Assembly (NCBI RefSeq): GCF_000247815.1
Contig: NC_021677.1
Location: 61,261,048-61,325,047, forward strand
DNA length: 64,000 bases
Origin: Ficedula albicollis
Taxonomy: Eukaryota; Chordata; Aves; Passeriformes; Muscicapidae
Reading direction: 5' to 3'
Each line of letters begins with the position of its first letter. The stretch's first letter is position 1. Both the position numbers and the translations under genes were made by a program. A model generated the notes under the pieces. It saw only the letters and a program-made list of their open reading frames with translations, searched no databases and had not been told where the DNA came from. Positions 39,264-52,692 of the stretch are shown piece by piece.

Positions 39264-42200
39264 GGAAACCTCTGTTCTAAGTATTTATGTGCCCTCCTGG
39301 TGATACTGGAACCAGACATGAATACTTACATCCAAGCAATGCACTGTATTCACAGCTGTCTCCTGCAGTATCTCTCTTGTGCAGAGTTTGTGCAAAGAAT
39401 AGCAGGTCTGTCTCCTTGAAGTAACAAATCTTTGCAGGTGTTTCCTTATTTGTACCTGCTAAAAGGGAATACTCCTCTGCAGGGACTCCTTTTGCACTCC
39501 TGTGACTAATATTTCTGTAACTAAAATAGTTCAGTTCTGGATTTATAACCGTGTACAAACATCATTTGGAAGCTGACGCTAACTTTTTCTGAGCTACAAA
39601 TGCATCCTTATGACACACATTAGCCATTTATATGCAGAATTTATGTACTGTCACCAGATTTTTTGACTTAATGTCTTGTCAATTTTGAAAACTACTCCCT
39701 GGAAGCATTTGTTTGGTATTAAAAAGTCAAAATCGTTGTACAGCAAATCCATCCATTTATCTTCCCATCGTGTCCATGTGAAATGTCTCAAATTCTTGGA
39801 ACTAATTTTTGCCATTCCAGTAATTCCTCAGTTGCCTGACTCAATCTTTCTAAATTTCAGGGCAAAGCTTTGACTGTCCAGTTCTCATGCTAATACAGTC
39901 TCACAGGAACTAGCTGATAACTAAGGGCTGAACTACAACTCTGGTTCCTCTTGTACCAGATTTCTTCTTGCATCTCTATTCTGACACTGTTGAGAAGTTT
40001 ACCTCTGCTCATTTCCTGTTATCTGAACACCTGGTGATACTGTGTGCCTTTCATTTGTTAGCTTTAAAAGGACTTGAGAATTTTACACTGCCACTTCTTA
40101 CAATTTGGTAAAAAGTTTGTTAAAGAATTCAAGTAATATTTGTTCCTAGTGCCTCGTGCTGCAGTTGACATCTGTTAAAAGAAAAAGCCAACCTCATTTT
40201 CTTTGAAATTCCAATCATGTGCTCCATTTGTAGGAGTCAGGAGGTTAAAGCATTTCATGATGATGAACAATTTATATCTCTTTTGTTATAAAAGTTGGCC
40301 ACACATAGCTTTTGAGTACTTTAATTACAACCTCTAACTTTCTTAATGGCTTTTTGGTCAAAATTACATTCCAGATGAAGCTTTTGCATAAGTGATCATT
40401 TGATTTTCATCTACTTAACGGTTCATCTCTTTGAAACAGCAGATCTAATGTGAAAATAGTATTTAACTTTTATAAATGACCAGTCTTTTTACAGGTCTGT
40501 TTTATATTGAGTAGAGTAGGTGTCTGCTGTGGGACACGTTCAGCCCGTGCTGTGGCAGGAGGAGCACTCATGGGACAGTCTCTCCCTACCTTGCTCGTGA
40601 GTGTTTGTTGTGCTATGAACAAGTGTCTGTGTGAGAGCAGCTTCCTGTTGGTAACATACCTTAAAATACAGCTGCCCCAACCAATCTGCTCGCTGGGAAG
40701 GAATGCAGTGTTCAATTTGGAGGCCAGTATTTCATGCTGTGAAGCCTTTGCTGAAAGTGGGGTTATTTTTCATTTGTCAACATAGGCTGTGTTAGTGTTG
40801 AAACATTAATTCCTGTGAGATCACAAGGAATTCATTTGCAAAGGTCTTCAGTGTTGGTAAATCTCTTCCTAGTTTGATGTTATTGCTCATTTATTTGTAT
40901 ATAAATCTGACTTGAGAGGAGCTTTTCCAAATATATGTTGGAATGATCCAATTAAATCAATCTATTGGTGCGGGAGTGAAGTGCTTGTAATTAAATTTCT
41001 GTGTTAACTTACCGAACTGGAAAAACAATTTCATTTCTCTGGACAAAGAAGTGTTAATTATGAAACTGTTGCTTGATCATTCTGTACTGCAGATCAATAA
41101 AAACCATGTCTTTTGTGACAAACATTGTATAAATAAGACTTTGGCTTAAAGTATAGAGTCATTCCAAGCATCAGTCTGGAAACAGCAAGAATCTCTTGAG
41201 GTTTTTTTTGAGATTGTACTAAAGGTGAGGCATGTCAAAGTACAGTGTGGGCGAGAGGGAAGCTGCTGCTTGGAATGTTCAGCTTGATTTGCAGTGGGGA
41301 AAAACTGGATTAATCGTGTCTTGTACTTTGTACACTGGTGGGCTGCCAGCAGCCAACAGCTGCCTGCACAGGTCTGCAAAAAAATAACTGTACAAGAGGC
41401 CTGTATCAGGAGGGAAGGGAGGAGCTGCTGCATGACATGATCGAATTTGACCTTTCATCTCTGGATTGCTCCACCTTCTGCCAAGAAAACATTGCTCCTT
41501 ACAGCTGAATCTTCAGCCAAGTTCTTCCACTTGACATGTTCTCGTGCCTCACTTAAGCACTTTCTGCCTTGGGTGCTGCCCCTCCAGCCTTGCAGGGAGC
41601 AAACAGATCCTCATGAGAGTGTTGAAGGCCAGTTTCTCCTGAAAGGTGCTGTTGATGCTGCTCAGCCCACCAGTATTACTCCTCAGCCAGCCCTGCCTGG
41701 CAGCTGTTCCTCCCTCCCCTGGCTGAGCTGTGGAAGCAGCTGCAGGTTCTGGGAAGATGAGTGTGCAGAGGGTGTTTGCTGTTCCAGCCTTGTTTGTGTT
41801 CTCCTTGGTCTTAATGCAGTGTTTTGACACAACTGGCTGCTGCTAATTGTCCTGGGCTTTTGAGATGCAGGTAGTGCTTGCACTTAAAGAAAGACATCAT
41901 TATGTCCAGGTCTTTCCTGCACAAATAATTCTTGTTTTCATAACTCCTTTCCCTACCTTATCTGTAGAACTGTGTGTTCTGTGCTGCTGCCCCCATAGGC
42001 TCAGTGGGAGGCAGATGAGTCCATGTTCAGGCCAGTATGTTCCAGCTGGGCTTTGCTGGTGAGTTGCCCATCTGTAATCACACATTGCTCTTGAATTTTC
42101 AGACCTCTAAAGGACAACATAAATTAGCCTAGGGGAGCCTTTGTAGCTAAAGGTCTGAGAGTCAGCATTTTCCATTGGGAGCTCCTATTTTTCAGGAGTT

Positions 42201-42990
42201 AGTAAGTTGGCCATAAAATCCTTGGTCTGGAGTTAAAGGTCTCTTCGAGGGAGACTTCTGCCACAATTAATCAGGTTTGCTTTAAATATTGACTAGATGG
42301 CTGGGATACAGCTCTTGTAATCCTATTCATTGATGATAAGCTGAATTAAAGCATGAGTTTGCATGTCAGCCCATGAAATAGACTTGTAGTGTTTTGAATA
42401 TTTTTAACAAAAAAATGTAAATGCTGGTATTTGATGGTTTAAGTGTATTTCTAGTATCATGAATACTGTTCTGATCTTTTAAAGGAGGCAATAATGCAGG
42501 TGTTGACACCTTTTTCACTTCTCCAAAGGAGCATCTTTGCATTTGCACCAGGATTCCATTTTTGTATCTTTAACTGTAAAACAGCTGGTCCAGAAATGAT
42601 GTGAAACTGATGACAGGGGTCTGACTCAAACAGGCAGAAGCAAGAGAATTCAATTCCTTACTTTAGTGCATTCCAAAAAAATCCATCATGAACATATTTT
42701 TTATACATACATGTAGTGACTGTGAAATGGAGCCATGGTGGGACGTGAGAAGGGGCTCAGTGAAACTCTTGTGTTTGTTCTGTGGTTCAGACTCGTTGTC
42801 TTAAAAGGTGTGAGAGGTTCACAGCCAGATTTGAGAATTTGGAAGTTCCATGAAATACCAGTAACCAGTACAACTTCCATATGCTGTTTAGTCTCTGCTA
42901 CTTCACATTGCATGTTTACTTTAAACCAAATCTTTTTTTGCTAAGCATGGTGCTTGTATTGGTTTAAATAAAATGTTTCATTAAAAGGTT
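39264..42990 (+). other. GMFB: GMFB 3'UTR
   Basis: It is A/T-rich and nearly free of repeats, starting at the GMFB stop. Candidate poly(A) signals are AATAAA at 41096-41101 (followed by a G/T-rich context) and at 42967-42972. The distal site gives a UTR of about 3.7 kb, in line with the long 3'UTRs known for GMFB mRNA. The open frames within it show no conserved domain. Confidence 0.65.
42967..42972 (+). terminator. GMFB: GMFB distal poly(A) signal candidate
   Basis: AATAAA is followed within about 25 nt by a 'ggttgtgttgccctgtttt' G/T-rich element, a good cleavage context. Confidence 0.55.
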
Positions 42991-43251
42991 GTGTTGCCCT
43001 GTTTTAATTGCAAAGTGGTCCCTGTGCGACAGTGAAATTCTGCTAATGCTTGGTATGACCTTCCTCCTTTTCTCATTTTCCTGGAGTTTGTGTCTTCAGT
43101 CTTGACTGCTCCCTCATTTGCTGTTGTACCTAAAATAATTCCCATTTCCATCTGCTGTGATGGGGAGGAGAGGAGCTGTTGGAATACTGCAGGGAACTGC
43201 TGTGCTCTGCTGCTTTACACCTTTGTGCAAAATGCTTTGCACTGTCACAGA

Positions 43252-43392
43252 CCTCCCACTGCCTCAGATGAGGTGCAAGGCGGGGGCTCGTGTCAGCCTG
43301 GAATGTCACATAAAATACTGCCTCCCACTGCCTCAGATGAGGTGCAAGGCGGCGTGGGGCTCGTGTCAGCCTGGAATGTCACACAAAATACT
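43252..43392. repeat. Tandem duplication, 69 + 72 bp
   Basis: Copy 1 (43252-43320) and copy 2 (43321-43392) differ by a 3-bp indel (cgggggctcg/cggcgtggggctcg) and one substitution. Confidence 0.9.
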
Positions 43393-45204
43393 TTTCCACC
43401 TCTCCCACAAGGCTCCTGGCAGAACCTGGAGCTGTGCAATACAACAGAGTGCAGGTGCCCCCTCAGCAGTGTAGGTGTCAAGGAGACCCCAAGGTTTGAA
43501 GGAGACAGAGGAACTTCAGTATTTTTACCTTCCCTCAGTTGTTGGCTCATCTCTTTCCTGCCCAAGAGACCACTGCATTAATTTGATCTAAGCCCTCCTT
43601 TTCTGAGTTCTTGCTGTTTCATCCTGTCATGATCTTTGGAGACTTCGATTCTTCTGTTGTTTAAAAAACTGCCAAGTATAATCCAAGGAATTCAGCTTCA
43701 GTACCTGACATAGATTATTTCTGCCAACACTGAGGAACAGCATTAATGGGCCACAGATTAGACGTGACAGAAATAAACCCTTTTGCTCCCAGGTGAGAGA
43801 ACTCTGTGAAGGAGAAAATGCACAGTTGTTTCAGTACATCTGGCTCCTGAATGGCATCTCAGTCACTGGAAGGCAAAATCTGTTGCCAAAATCTTGGGGA
43901 AGAAAAAGCTGCTGGTGGGAGAAGTGTGGCTTTCCAGAAAAGGAGGAAAAAAAAAAAGAATAAATAGCTCTCCCATGGGAGGAGAAGGCTACCTGTGGGA
44001 TCCTGTGGCATTCTCTGCTGGTCACTGAGTGTGCTTCAGTAGGAAATGGGCAATAGTTTATTGGTACTGCCACGTGACAGGCAGTGAAAACAACAGCAGA
44101 ATAAAGAGAATTGCCAGGAGAGCCAGGGACATGAAATGAGGGGCAGCTGTTCCATTCAGGAAAGGTCACTGGCTTCTAATAGTTATGATGAAAAGGTCAA
44201 CTGAGTGATGATTAAAGTCAAAGCAAGAGAGGGAGTAGGAATCAAAAGGGGAAACCTCTGCAGAGCAGGACAAGCCTGCAGTGTACCTGCAGCCTGAGCA
44301 TCTCACAGCTGGTGCTTTCCCTTCCAAGTGTGAAGAGACAGGGCTGGGAGATCCCGTGGCTTGGCAGGGGGTCTGGGAATAGTACAGACAAGAGAAGAAA
44401 TGTAGTTTGTTCTGGAGGAGCTGAAGGAGGAATCAGGAGTTGTGTCAGCTGCAGTTTTGGTGATGTGCTACAAGGTCTAAAGAAATTGAGCTCAGCTTCC
44501 TGTGGGAAAGTCTGCACAGAAGGATTTATAAATGCTGGAGATGTTGGATTCTACATGTGTAACTCCAGTTTGGTCACGTTCTCTGCAGGGGCTTCCCTTA
44601 GGGCAGGTAACTGCTGCTCTCTGGTAGCAAAGGGAGAGCTGTGGAGATGATGTCATTTGTTCCCACCTCCTCCAGAAGGGAACTGAGCCCAGGGAATTGG
44701 TCCTGTCTGCTGAGCTGGCCTTGAGGCTGCTCTGGGTACCCAGTTTAAATGATAACTGCTGGGGAAAAGAGAGTTTTTCTGGGATCTGAGAGGCAGCTCT
44801 GGTGTTCTTGAAGAGTAGCCTTGAACTGCCAGACATGCAGGTATGTAGGTTCTTGCAGTACAGCAGGGAAAAGGAGTTGTTCTCAAAATACGTATCTGGC
44901 TTCAACATTGTGGGGAACTGGCATCCTCTCTCTGGGTTGCAGAGTAAGGGAGTGCTGTGTCGAAGGCATTGGAAATTTCAATTCCAGCATTGTTTTAATA
45001 AATACAGTTCTGAAGTACAAGAACTCCTGGCTTTAGCTGTTAATTTTTCCAATTAATACACATTTGTATCTGGCAGGTTTCTATATTGAAATGTTGGGAA
45101 ATTGCATACCTTGAGTTTTCTATTAACACTCAATTTTCATTTTGTGGGAAGCAGCAAAGGGTGAAATACCATACAGTGAATATTCTCTGGTGGTGGTAAG
45201 AACA

Positions 45205-45758
45205 CTGCTGGCATGTCATCAACCTGTTGGAGCGAGTCCACAGGAGGCCACCAAGTTGATCAGAAGGATAGGGCACCTCTGCTGTGAGAAAAGACTGAGA
45301 GAATTGGGATTGTTCACCTTGGAGAAGAGAAGGCTTCCAGCTCCTGAAGGGACTCTACAAGAAAGATGGAGAGAGAATATTTACAACAGCCTGGAGTACC
45401 AAGACAAGGGGGAATGGCTTCAAACCGAAAGAGTAGGTTTAGATTAAATATCTGAAAAAAAATTTTTGACTGTAAGGGTGGTGAGGCACTGGCACAGAAT
45501 ATCCAGAGAAGCTGTGATGTCCCATCCCTGGAAGTGTCCAAGGCCAGGTTGGACAGGGCTTGGAGCAGCCTGGGATAGTGGAAGGTGTCCCTGCCCAGGG
45601 CAGGGAGGTGTCCCTGCCCAGGGCAGGGGATTGCTTGGACAGGGCTTGGAGCAGCCTGGGATAGTGGAAGGTGTCCCTGCCCAGGGCAGGGGATTGCAAC
45701 TAGATGATTTTTAAGGTCCCTTCCAACCCAAACCATTCTGGGATTCCATGATTCTAAG
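45205..45758 (+). mobile_element. CR1 LINE 3' fragment, about 550 bp, internally duplicated
   Basis: It runs from 'agtccacaggaggccaccaagttgatcagaagg' through 'cttggagaagagaaggc' to 'ggtcccttccaacccaaaccattctgggattccatgattct'. The part 'ggagcagcctgggatagtggaaggtgtccctgcccagggcagg' is partly repeated (about 45560-45700). Confidence 0.9.
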
Positions 45759-47547
45759 CTGACGTCTCTGTAAACTTGGGCACCATTCCCCTCCCAGGTC
45801 CTGTAGGCTTTTTTCCCATGTCTGCTGTTCCTTTGGGTGCTGTTAGGATGCTGTGATCCTGCGTGGAGAGCAAGCTGTCCAATGCAGTGTGTATGTGCAG
45901 CCTCACTGAGCTCTGTGTAACCTCCATGAAGCAAAGGGGATGATTTCAATGCATTTGCATAGATGTGGTTAATCAGAGGGGCCCATTGTGTCCCACTGCA
46001 GGGGAATGTCTCCTCTGGACTGTCCTGTCGTGTTTCATTCCTTCAGGGACTGCTCTGGGTTAACCCTCTTCACCTCTGGAGCAACCAGAGGTGTCTCCTA
46101 CAGAACGTGATGGAGCTGGGCTGAAACTCCCCTGACAGCTCCTCAGCAGGGGACAGAGGGGAGACAGGAGCAATTACCATCCAGAGGGACTCTGAATGCA
46201 GAGCAGATGTAAACACTGGGAAAACAGCACGTCCGCCTTTCACGGCAAATTTGCTCCTGTGACAGGGAAGTCCTATCCAGGCTGTGTGAAAGGCACTCAC
46301 TGTCACCCCCATTCCTGCTGTTCCATGCCATGAGCCCCATGAACGCAGCTTCTCTTCCCTTTCCTGGAGCCCTCGGCTCAGCAATTAATATAATGCACCC
46401 TTGAAATCCCTGTGCCAAACAGCAGCTGCTGTTGTCACCTCGCTTCTGTGGAAAATGGAAAGGCAGCAGAAGAAAATGGGGCAGAAAACATTCAGCTGAA
46501 AGGGAAAGGGGCACCAACCATCCTGTACTTTGACTGAGCCTTAGAGGATGGAAGCAGAGCAAAAATCAGGGGTCATTATTGCTATGGAGCTGAAGAAGGA
46601 ACGAGAGAGATCTAGCATTTCTTCAAAATAATGTCTAATTTTAAATACCCACTGTTGGAAAATGCTGCTGGATAATTGGAAGGAGAACGTGCCTGCCTTG
46701 CTCACAACTGCAGCCTGCCTGGCCATCTGCTCTGCCAGCAACAAATCCTGGACTGATCTGCGAGTGTGATTAATTCAGCAAGGACAGCAGGATCAAGGGA
46801 TCAGCCAGAGACAATATTTATACCCTACCTCCAGCTGTGAATGTGCAATTGTTTGGTTCAGGAGTACAAAACAAATTGTATAGTTGTATTACTGGGAGAA
46901 TAGAGAAGTAGAAGCAATCCACTCAACAGCCACTCTTTCCTTGGATGGCCCCATTCCAGAGTCTGTAAGTGCAGTTTAATGCAAGCCCTCATTCCCTGTC
47001 TGGGAGGAGAACAAAGCTGTTCTCATCCACAGAGAACTTCTACATCTTTAGTGCTGCTGCCTCATTCCTGTGCTTTAGTCCTAAAACCTTGGAGGCACTG
47101 GCTCTGTGCCCTCATGCACACAGCCTGTGACTGTGGAGTGTGAGCAGCCACTCCACCCAGCTCCCGTGCCTGAGGTTACTGGTGGGAGAACTGCTGCAGA
47201 TGCAGCCAGAGCAGACTGGACTTCACTTATCAAGAATAACCAGTGGGGTGGATTTCTAGCACTGGTACACCTTTGAGCTGATTTGATAATACGGATGTAG
47301 CTGGAGAGATCAAAAGCAAGACTTGTGAAGGAATTTAGATGTGGATGGAGGCTTTTGAAATCCTGTTTAGTGTGATTTAAGTGTGTAAATACACATTGGG
47401 CCTGAAGGTGCCACAGTCAGGGCCACGAGGGATGTCTGAGACAGAAGAGGAAGACCAAAGTCAGAGCCCTCCACATCTTATTTTTTCTGATACAAAGCTG
47501 AAGCTGTGTGTATCTTGCCTCCTTTTGGGCAGAAACAATAAGGATGT

Positions 47548-47664
47548 AAATCCCTGGAAGTGTTCCAGGCCAGGCTGGATGAGGTTTGGAGCAGCCTGGT
47601 CTAGTGGAAGGTGTCCCTGTCCATGGCAGAGGATGGAACTTCCAAGCCACTCTGAGATTCTAAA
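47548..47664 (+). mobile_element. CR1 LINE 3' fragment
   Basis: 'aatccctggaagtgttccaggccaggctggatgaggtttggagcagcctggtctagtggaaggtgtccctgtccatggcag', with a degraded tail. Confidence 0.85.
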
Positions 47665-48414
47665 AGCTAGGGATTAAGGGTGACATTTTTGGAGACCACT
47701 GTTACAGCTAGGCTAATGCAGAATGTTTTGGAAAATCCCCCCCTCTTTGCTGATGAGCAGCCAAATCCTGAAATTAATTACACAATTTTAAATATAAATA
47801 CAACTCTTAGTCCCTTTTCCTGTCCACACACTGTTATCATGCTCAGAATTGTGTGGAAAGCCATCAACAGGAGCTCTACCCAGCATGAGAAAAACAAACC
47901 CTGTTATTATGAAGACAGGTTGAGTATTCAGTATTTAGCCTATTAAATGAAAACTGTTGCCATCTGACTGTGAATGTTGGAGGGATTGAGGCCACGGGTG
48001 GATTCTGTAATGAGTCGTAGTGAGATGCCTGGCAGTGCCTGTGCTCTGAAATTGGGTTTTAAATGTGATTGCTTCTCTCGAGACTGGCTTTCATGTGCAG
48101 TGGAATTTGTAATGTTAATTTGTTTATGTGATCACTACTAAATGGGAGAGCCTAAGCAGGGATTCTGGAGGGGAGTTAATTAGTGCAACAGGAGAGAATA
48201 TTTGCCAGTGTGGAAGGGCAGTTGGGGCACTTGAAAGTGCAGGGATCTGTTCATCCTGCTGATCAAAAACTGAACCAATGTCTGTTAGTGGATAAAGGGG
48301 GAAAGTGAGTGAGCAGTTCTGTGCCCTGCCTGCTACTGATGTGTATTTACAGCTGTGCAGGAAAGTGACCTTGGCTGGACTCTGTTAGAGATACTCAGAG
48401 CATCTCTGCTAAAT

Positions 48415-48720
48415 ACACAGAATTACAGGATGGTTTGGATTGGGAGGGACCTTACAGCTCATCTTATTCCTCCCCCTGCCATGGGCAGAGACACCTTCCA
48501 CTTTCCCAGGTTGCTCCAAGCCCTGTCCAAGATGGCCTGGAACACTTCCAGAGATGAGGCAGTCACAGCTTCTCTGTGCCAGGGCCTCATCACCCTCACA
48601 GGGAAGAATTTCTTCCCAATATCCCATCTAACCCTGTCTTCTATCAATTTGAAGCCATTCCTCCTTGTCCTATATAAAATATCCCTCCTGCTCCTTTTTA
48701 TGAGCCCCTTAAATTGTAAA
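48415..48720 (-). mobile_element. CR1 LINE 3' fragment, about 300 bp
   Basis: 'cacagaattacaggatggtttggattgggagggaccttacagctcatc' to 'gggaagaatttcttcccaatatcccatctaaccctg' and 'ttgaagccattcctccttgtcc', in reverse orientation. Confidence 0.88.
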
Positions 48721-50151
48721 TATATAATCAGTTTTTCCTTTCCTGAAAACCCAGTAAGTCAAGTCTATTAAAGTCAGTGGGATTTTTATTGCCAAGCTCA
48801 ATAGTATTAGATTTCTCCTTGATATCTATAACTGAAATGACAATTTTTAGTGTTGAAGGATGTGGTTAACCCGTGCATAATTGAGAGAAATTGCTCCATA
48901 ATCTTTCCTCACAGTTCTCTGCCAAAATCTTCCTCATGAACAGCCTGTAACACACTGAATTATGACTGATTATACGGCTGTTTTCTGATAAGGACAAGTA
49001 CTTGAGAGGGATTTAAGATGAAGTGAATAGACACTGACATTTTCCCTGAGGATTCCAATCAGGATTAAACTCCAGTGTGTCCAGACTAACGGGAAAGTGC
49101 ATTAAGAGCTGTGGGCCATCTCCAGAGTTCCTCTGTGGCTTCCTGACATTGTTTACAAAGTTTAATCAGAGAAGATACTCAGTCATTGTTTGATTTGAGA
49201 TCCCAAATGAATGTGAAATGAGAATTGATTAGACCCTTTTCGACAGAATTTGCTTTTCATTTCCTTTTGTGTTATCTTGGAAAAAAAAACCAATCTATGA
49301 TACAAGAAATCCTTCAGTGCAGAAATCTTTGTGGTGCAAGATTACAGCTGCCTTCTGCTTTTCCTGACAGGATAATTGCAGTTGAATGGTGTGCCAGCAC
49401 CCGAGGGAACAAAACACTACATTCCTTGAGGCAGAACCAGGATTAATTACAAATGCAACTATGGGGCTGACACACCTCTTTACTTCTGAGACTGCACATC
49501 CCTGTTGCACAACGTTTTCATGTACAAGAAATCATCAAATACAGAAGTATCTGCCTTGAATGGATCAAACTGCAGTGGAAAACCAGCATTGCCCAGCCCC
49601 AAGGTATAACAGGATCTCTGCACACATCCTCTGTTTCTCTACCTCCCACAGCTCTTCTGAGGTAAACTGGCCCCTTGGATGGCTTTGGAAAAGCCTGAAC
49701 CAGGGAGTTTGAATGCTGGACATCAGGTTTTCCAGCACAGTCCAATCCAATGTTTGTGGGAATAAGTGTGCCTGTGCAGCTCAAGGGTACTCCAAATAAG
49801 AAATAAAAAATTTGCTAATAAATAAGGCTAAAGTAGCATCAAGTGATAGGAATAAAGCTATGTTATTGCAGAGGGATTGCAGAAATTGTTGTTTCTGGCT
49901 CCTCTGGAGCGAGGGATGAGGAGTGGTTGGGAGGTGGCTGTGATGCACTGCCAGGGCCTCTCTTCCCAATTCACCCTGTCGCCCAGGCTCAGCCCTTACT
50001 GATGTTCCCACTGCCTGCTGGTCTTCCTGTCTATCCTTCTTGCAAGGGAGGGCTCCTGGGACAGAGATAGGAATGGCTCAGAGCAGCTGCCTGGGCTGCA
50101 GTACACACCCCACACTCTCCTGGCCTTGTGTTGTCTTACCTTCTAATAAAT

Positions 50152-50250
50152 CTCAGAATCACAGACTGATTTGGGTTGGAAAAGTCCTCAAACCTCATCT
50201 AGTTCCAACCCCCTGCCATGGCAGGGACACCTTCCACTAGAACAGGTTTT
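50152..50250 (-). mobile_element. CR1 3' fragment
   Basis: 'tcagaatcacagactgatttgggttggaaaagtcctcaaacctcatctagttccaaccccctgccatggcagggacaccttccac', in reverse orientation. Confidence 0.85.
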
Positions 50251-50929
50251 TCAGGGCTCTGCTTCACTAAAATTTATTTTAAAATCTGTTTTCTGGGTTT
50301 CACATTGAAGTTGCATGAGCCATAATGACACCACAGCAGTTTTACTGGGAGTAATTGTGGATGAGTGATTTTATAGTGAAACATCAACTTTATCTTTGCA
50401 ACAGCTGATTTCCTAAAGACAGCTCATTTACTACAGCTTTTCCTGTATTTTGGTGAAGGAAATAAAGTTTCTGCTCATCTCTCTTTGTGGCACTCCATTA
50501 ATTGTGTATAAAACTTTCCAGCAGATAACACCAGAAAATATAGTTTGGTTTGGCAGCTGTTGGTTTTATGGAAATCATCCCTCACTGCTCCAGAGGAAAT
50601 GATTGCAGCAATGTCACCCTGGCTTGCCTTTACTGCAAGGTGTCACTGCTTAAACTGAAACAACTTTTACATGACCTTTGAAAGGAGAGTGGGGTGATCT
50701 TCTCCTCAAACTGTTTTCTCATCTTGCTGTTTCCTTTGGGCAGGCTCCAAGCTGTATTGATTTGGGATTGTATGACCAGCCCTCCCTTCCCCAGGGCTCA
50801 CACAGCACAGCTTTCACCAGCGTTTCTTCCTAAATTTGCCATCTCCCTTTTCTCCAGATGTAGCTTGTGCTGAGCAGGGAATCAGGATAGGACATCAAGG
50901 AGTGGATATAAACTAAAAGAAGGAAGATT

Positions 50930-51120
50930 TAGATGAGGTATTAGGAAGAAATTCTTCCCTTTGAGGGTGGTGAGGCCCTGGCATGAGTTGCACAGAAAAG
51001 CTGTGGTGCCCCAGCACTGGAAATGTTCAAGGCCAGGTTGGACTAGTCTAGTGGAATATGAACCTGCCCATGGCACTGGGTTGAAAATCAATGGTTTTTA
51101 AGTTCCTTTCAACACAAACT
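50930..51120 (+). mobile_element. CR1 LINE 3' fragment
   Basis: 'tagatgaggtattaggaagaaattcttccctttgagggtggtgaggccctggc' to 'tttttaagttcctttcaacacaaac'. The next CR1 element follows at once. Confidence 0.85.
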
Positions 51121-51149
51121 CCTGGAAAAACTGGCAGTCCATGCTTGGA

Positions 51150-52156
51150 CAGGTTCACCCTAGGCTGGGTTAAGAACTGGCTGGATGGCTGGGCCCAGAC
51201 AGTGGTGGGGAATGGTGCTGCACGGGTGGTGTCCCAAGGGATCAGTGTTGGGCCAAGTTGTGTTTAATGTCTTTATTGATGATCTGGCTGAGAGGATTGA
51301 GTCTACCATTAACAAATTCACGGATAACGGCAAGTTGTGTGGGAGTGTGGATCTGCTGGAGGGCGGGAAGGCCCTGTACAAGGACCTGGACAGGTTGGAT
51401 CGATGGACCGAGACCAACAGTCTGAGGTTGAGTAAGATCAAGTGTCAGGTCCTGCACTGGAGCGTTCCAGGCTGGGGCAGAGAGTCTGGAAAGTAGGAAA
51501 GGACCTGGAGCTGCAGTTTGACAGTGGCTGGACACGAGCCCAGGTTTGCCCAGGTGGGCAAGAGGCCAGTGGCCCTTGGCCTGTGTCAGCCATAGTGTGG
51601 CAGCAGGAGCAGGGCAGTGATTGTCCCTCTGTGCTGGGCACTGCTGAGGCCACCAAGTGCTGTGTGTGCCCAGTTCTGGGCTCCTCAATTCAGGAACGAC
51701 ACTGAGGGCTGGAGCATGTCCAGGGAAGGGAACAGAGCTGGGGAAGGGTCTGGAGCACCAGGAGAGGCTGAGGGAGCTGGGAAGGGGCTCAGCCTGGAGA
51801 AAAGGAGGCTCAGGGGGCTCTTGTGGCTCTGCACAACTCCCTGACAGGAGGGGACAGCCGGGGGGTCGGGCTCTGCTCCAGGAACAGGGACAGGACAAGG
51901 GGAAATGACCCCAAATTGCACCAGGGGAGGTTTGGATTGGATATTATGGAGAATTTGTCCATGGAGACGTTGGTCAGTCATTGGGAAAAGGCTGCGCAGG
52001 GAGGTGTGGAGTCCCCATCCCTGAGGAGTTCAGGGAATGACTGGAAATGACACTCAGCGCGCTGGTCTACTGACAAGGTGGCGACGGTCACAGATTGGAG
52101 TCGATGATCTTGCAGGTCTTCTCCAAACTAGATTCTGTGATTCTATGACTCTACGC
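51150..52156 (+). mobile_element. CR1 LINE, about 1 kb, reverse-transcriptase C-terminal remains
   Basis: This is the longest CR1 copy. A 102-codon frame (51185-51496) holds the RT stretch GSVLGQVVFNVFIDDLAERI, followed by SVDLLEGGKALYKDLDRLDRW. Beyond about 51480 the frame is lost, but the DNA continues along CR1 to the 3' end ('gatgatcttgcaggtcttctccaaactagattctgtgattctatgactcta'). It is a dead copy, truncated at the 5' end, and ends about 85 bp from the CNIH1 poly-C tract. Confidence 0.9.
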
Positions 52157-52239
52157 CAACCCCCTCTCACACCGCGCTCCGTAAAGCGCGATCGCACTCC
52201 CTCCTCCCACACTTTAAGGTGAAAACCCCTTTTTTTTTT

Positions 52240-52669
<430 letters not shown>

Positions 52670-52692
52670 AGCCCCCGCGCGGCCCCGCCGCC

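Noticed and set aside
45205..45758. Overlapping frames of 86-211 codons around 45314-45949 and in other CR1 pieces
   Set aside because: They are translations of CR1 3' untranslated sequence, mostly antisense, and carry no CR1 protein motif.
51242..51898. 218-codon minus-strand frame
   Set aside because: It is antisense to the CR1 reverse-transcriptase fragment, where GC-rich codons suppress stops.
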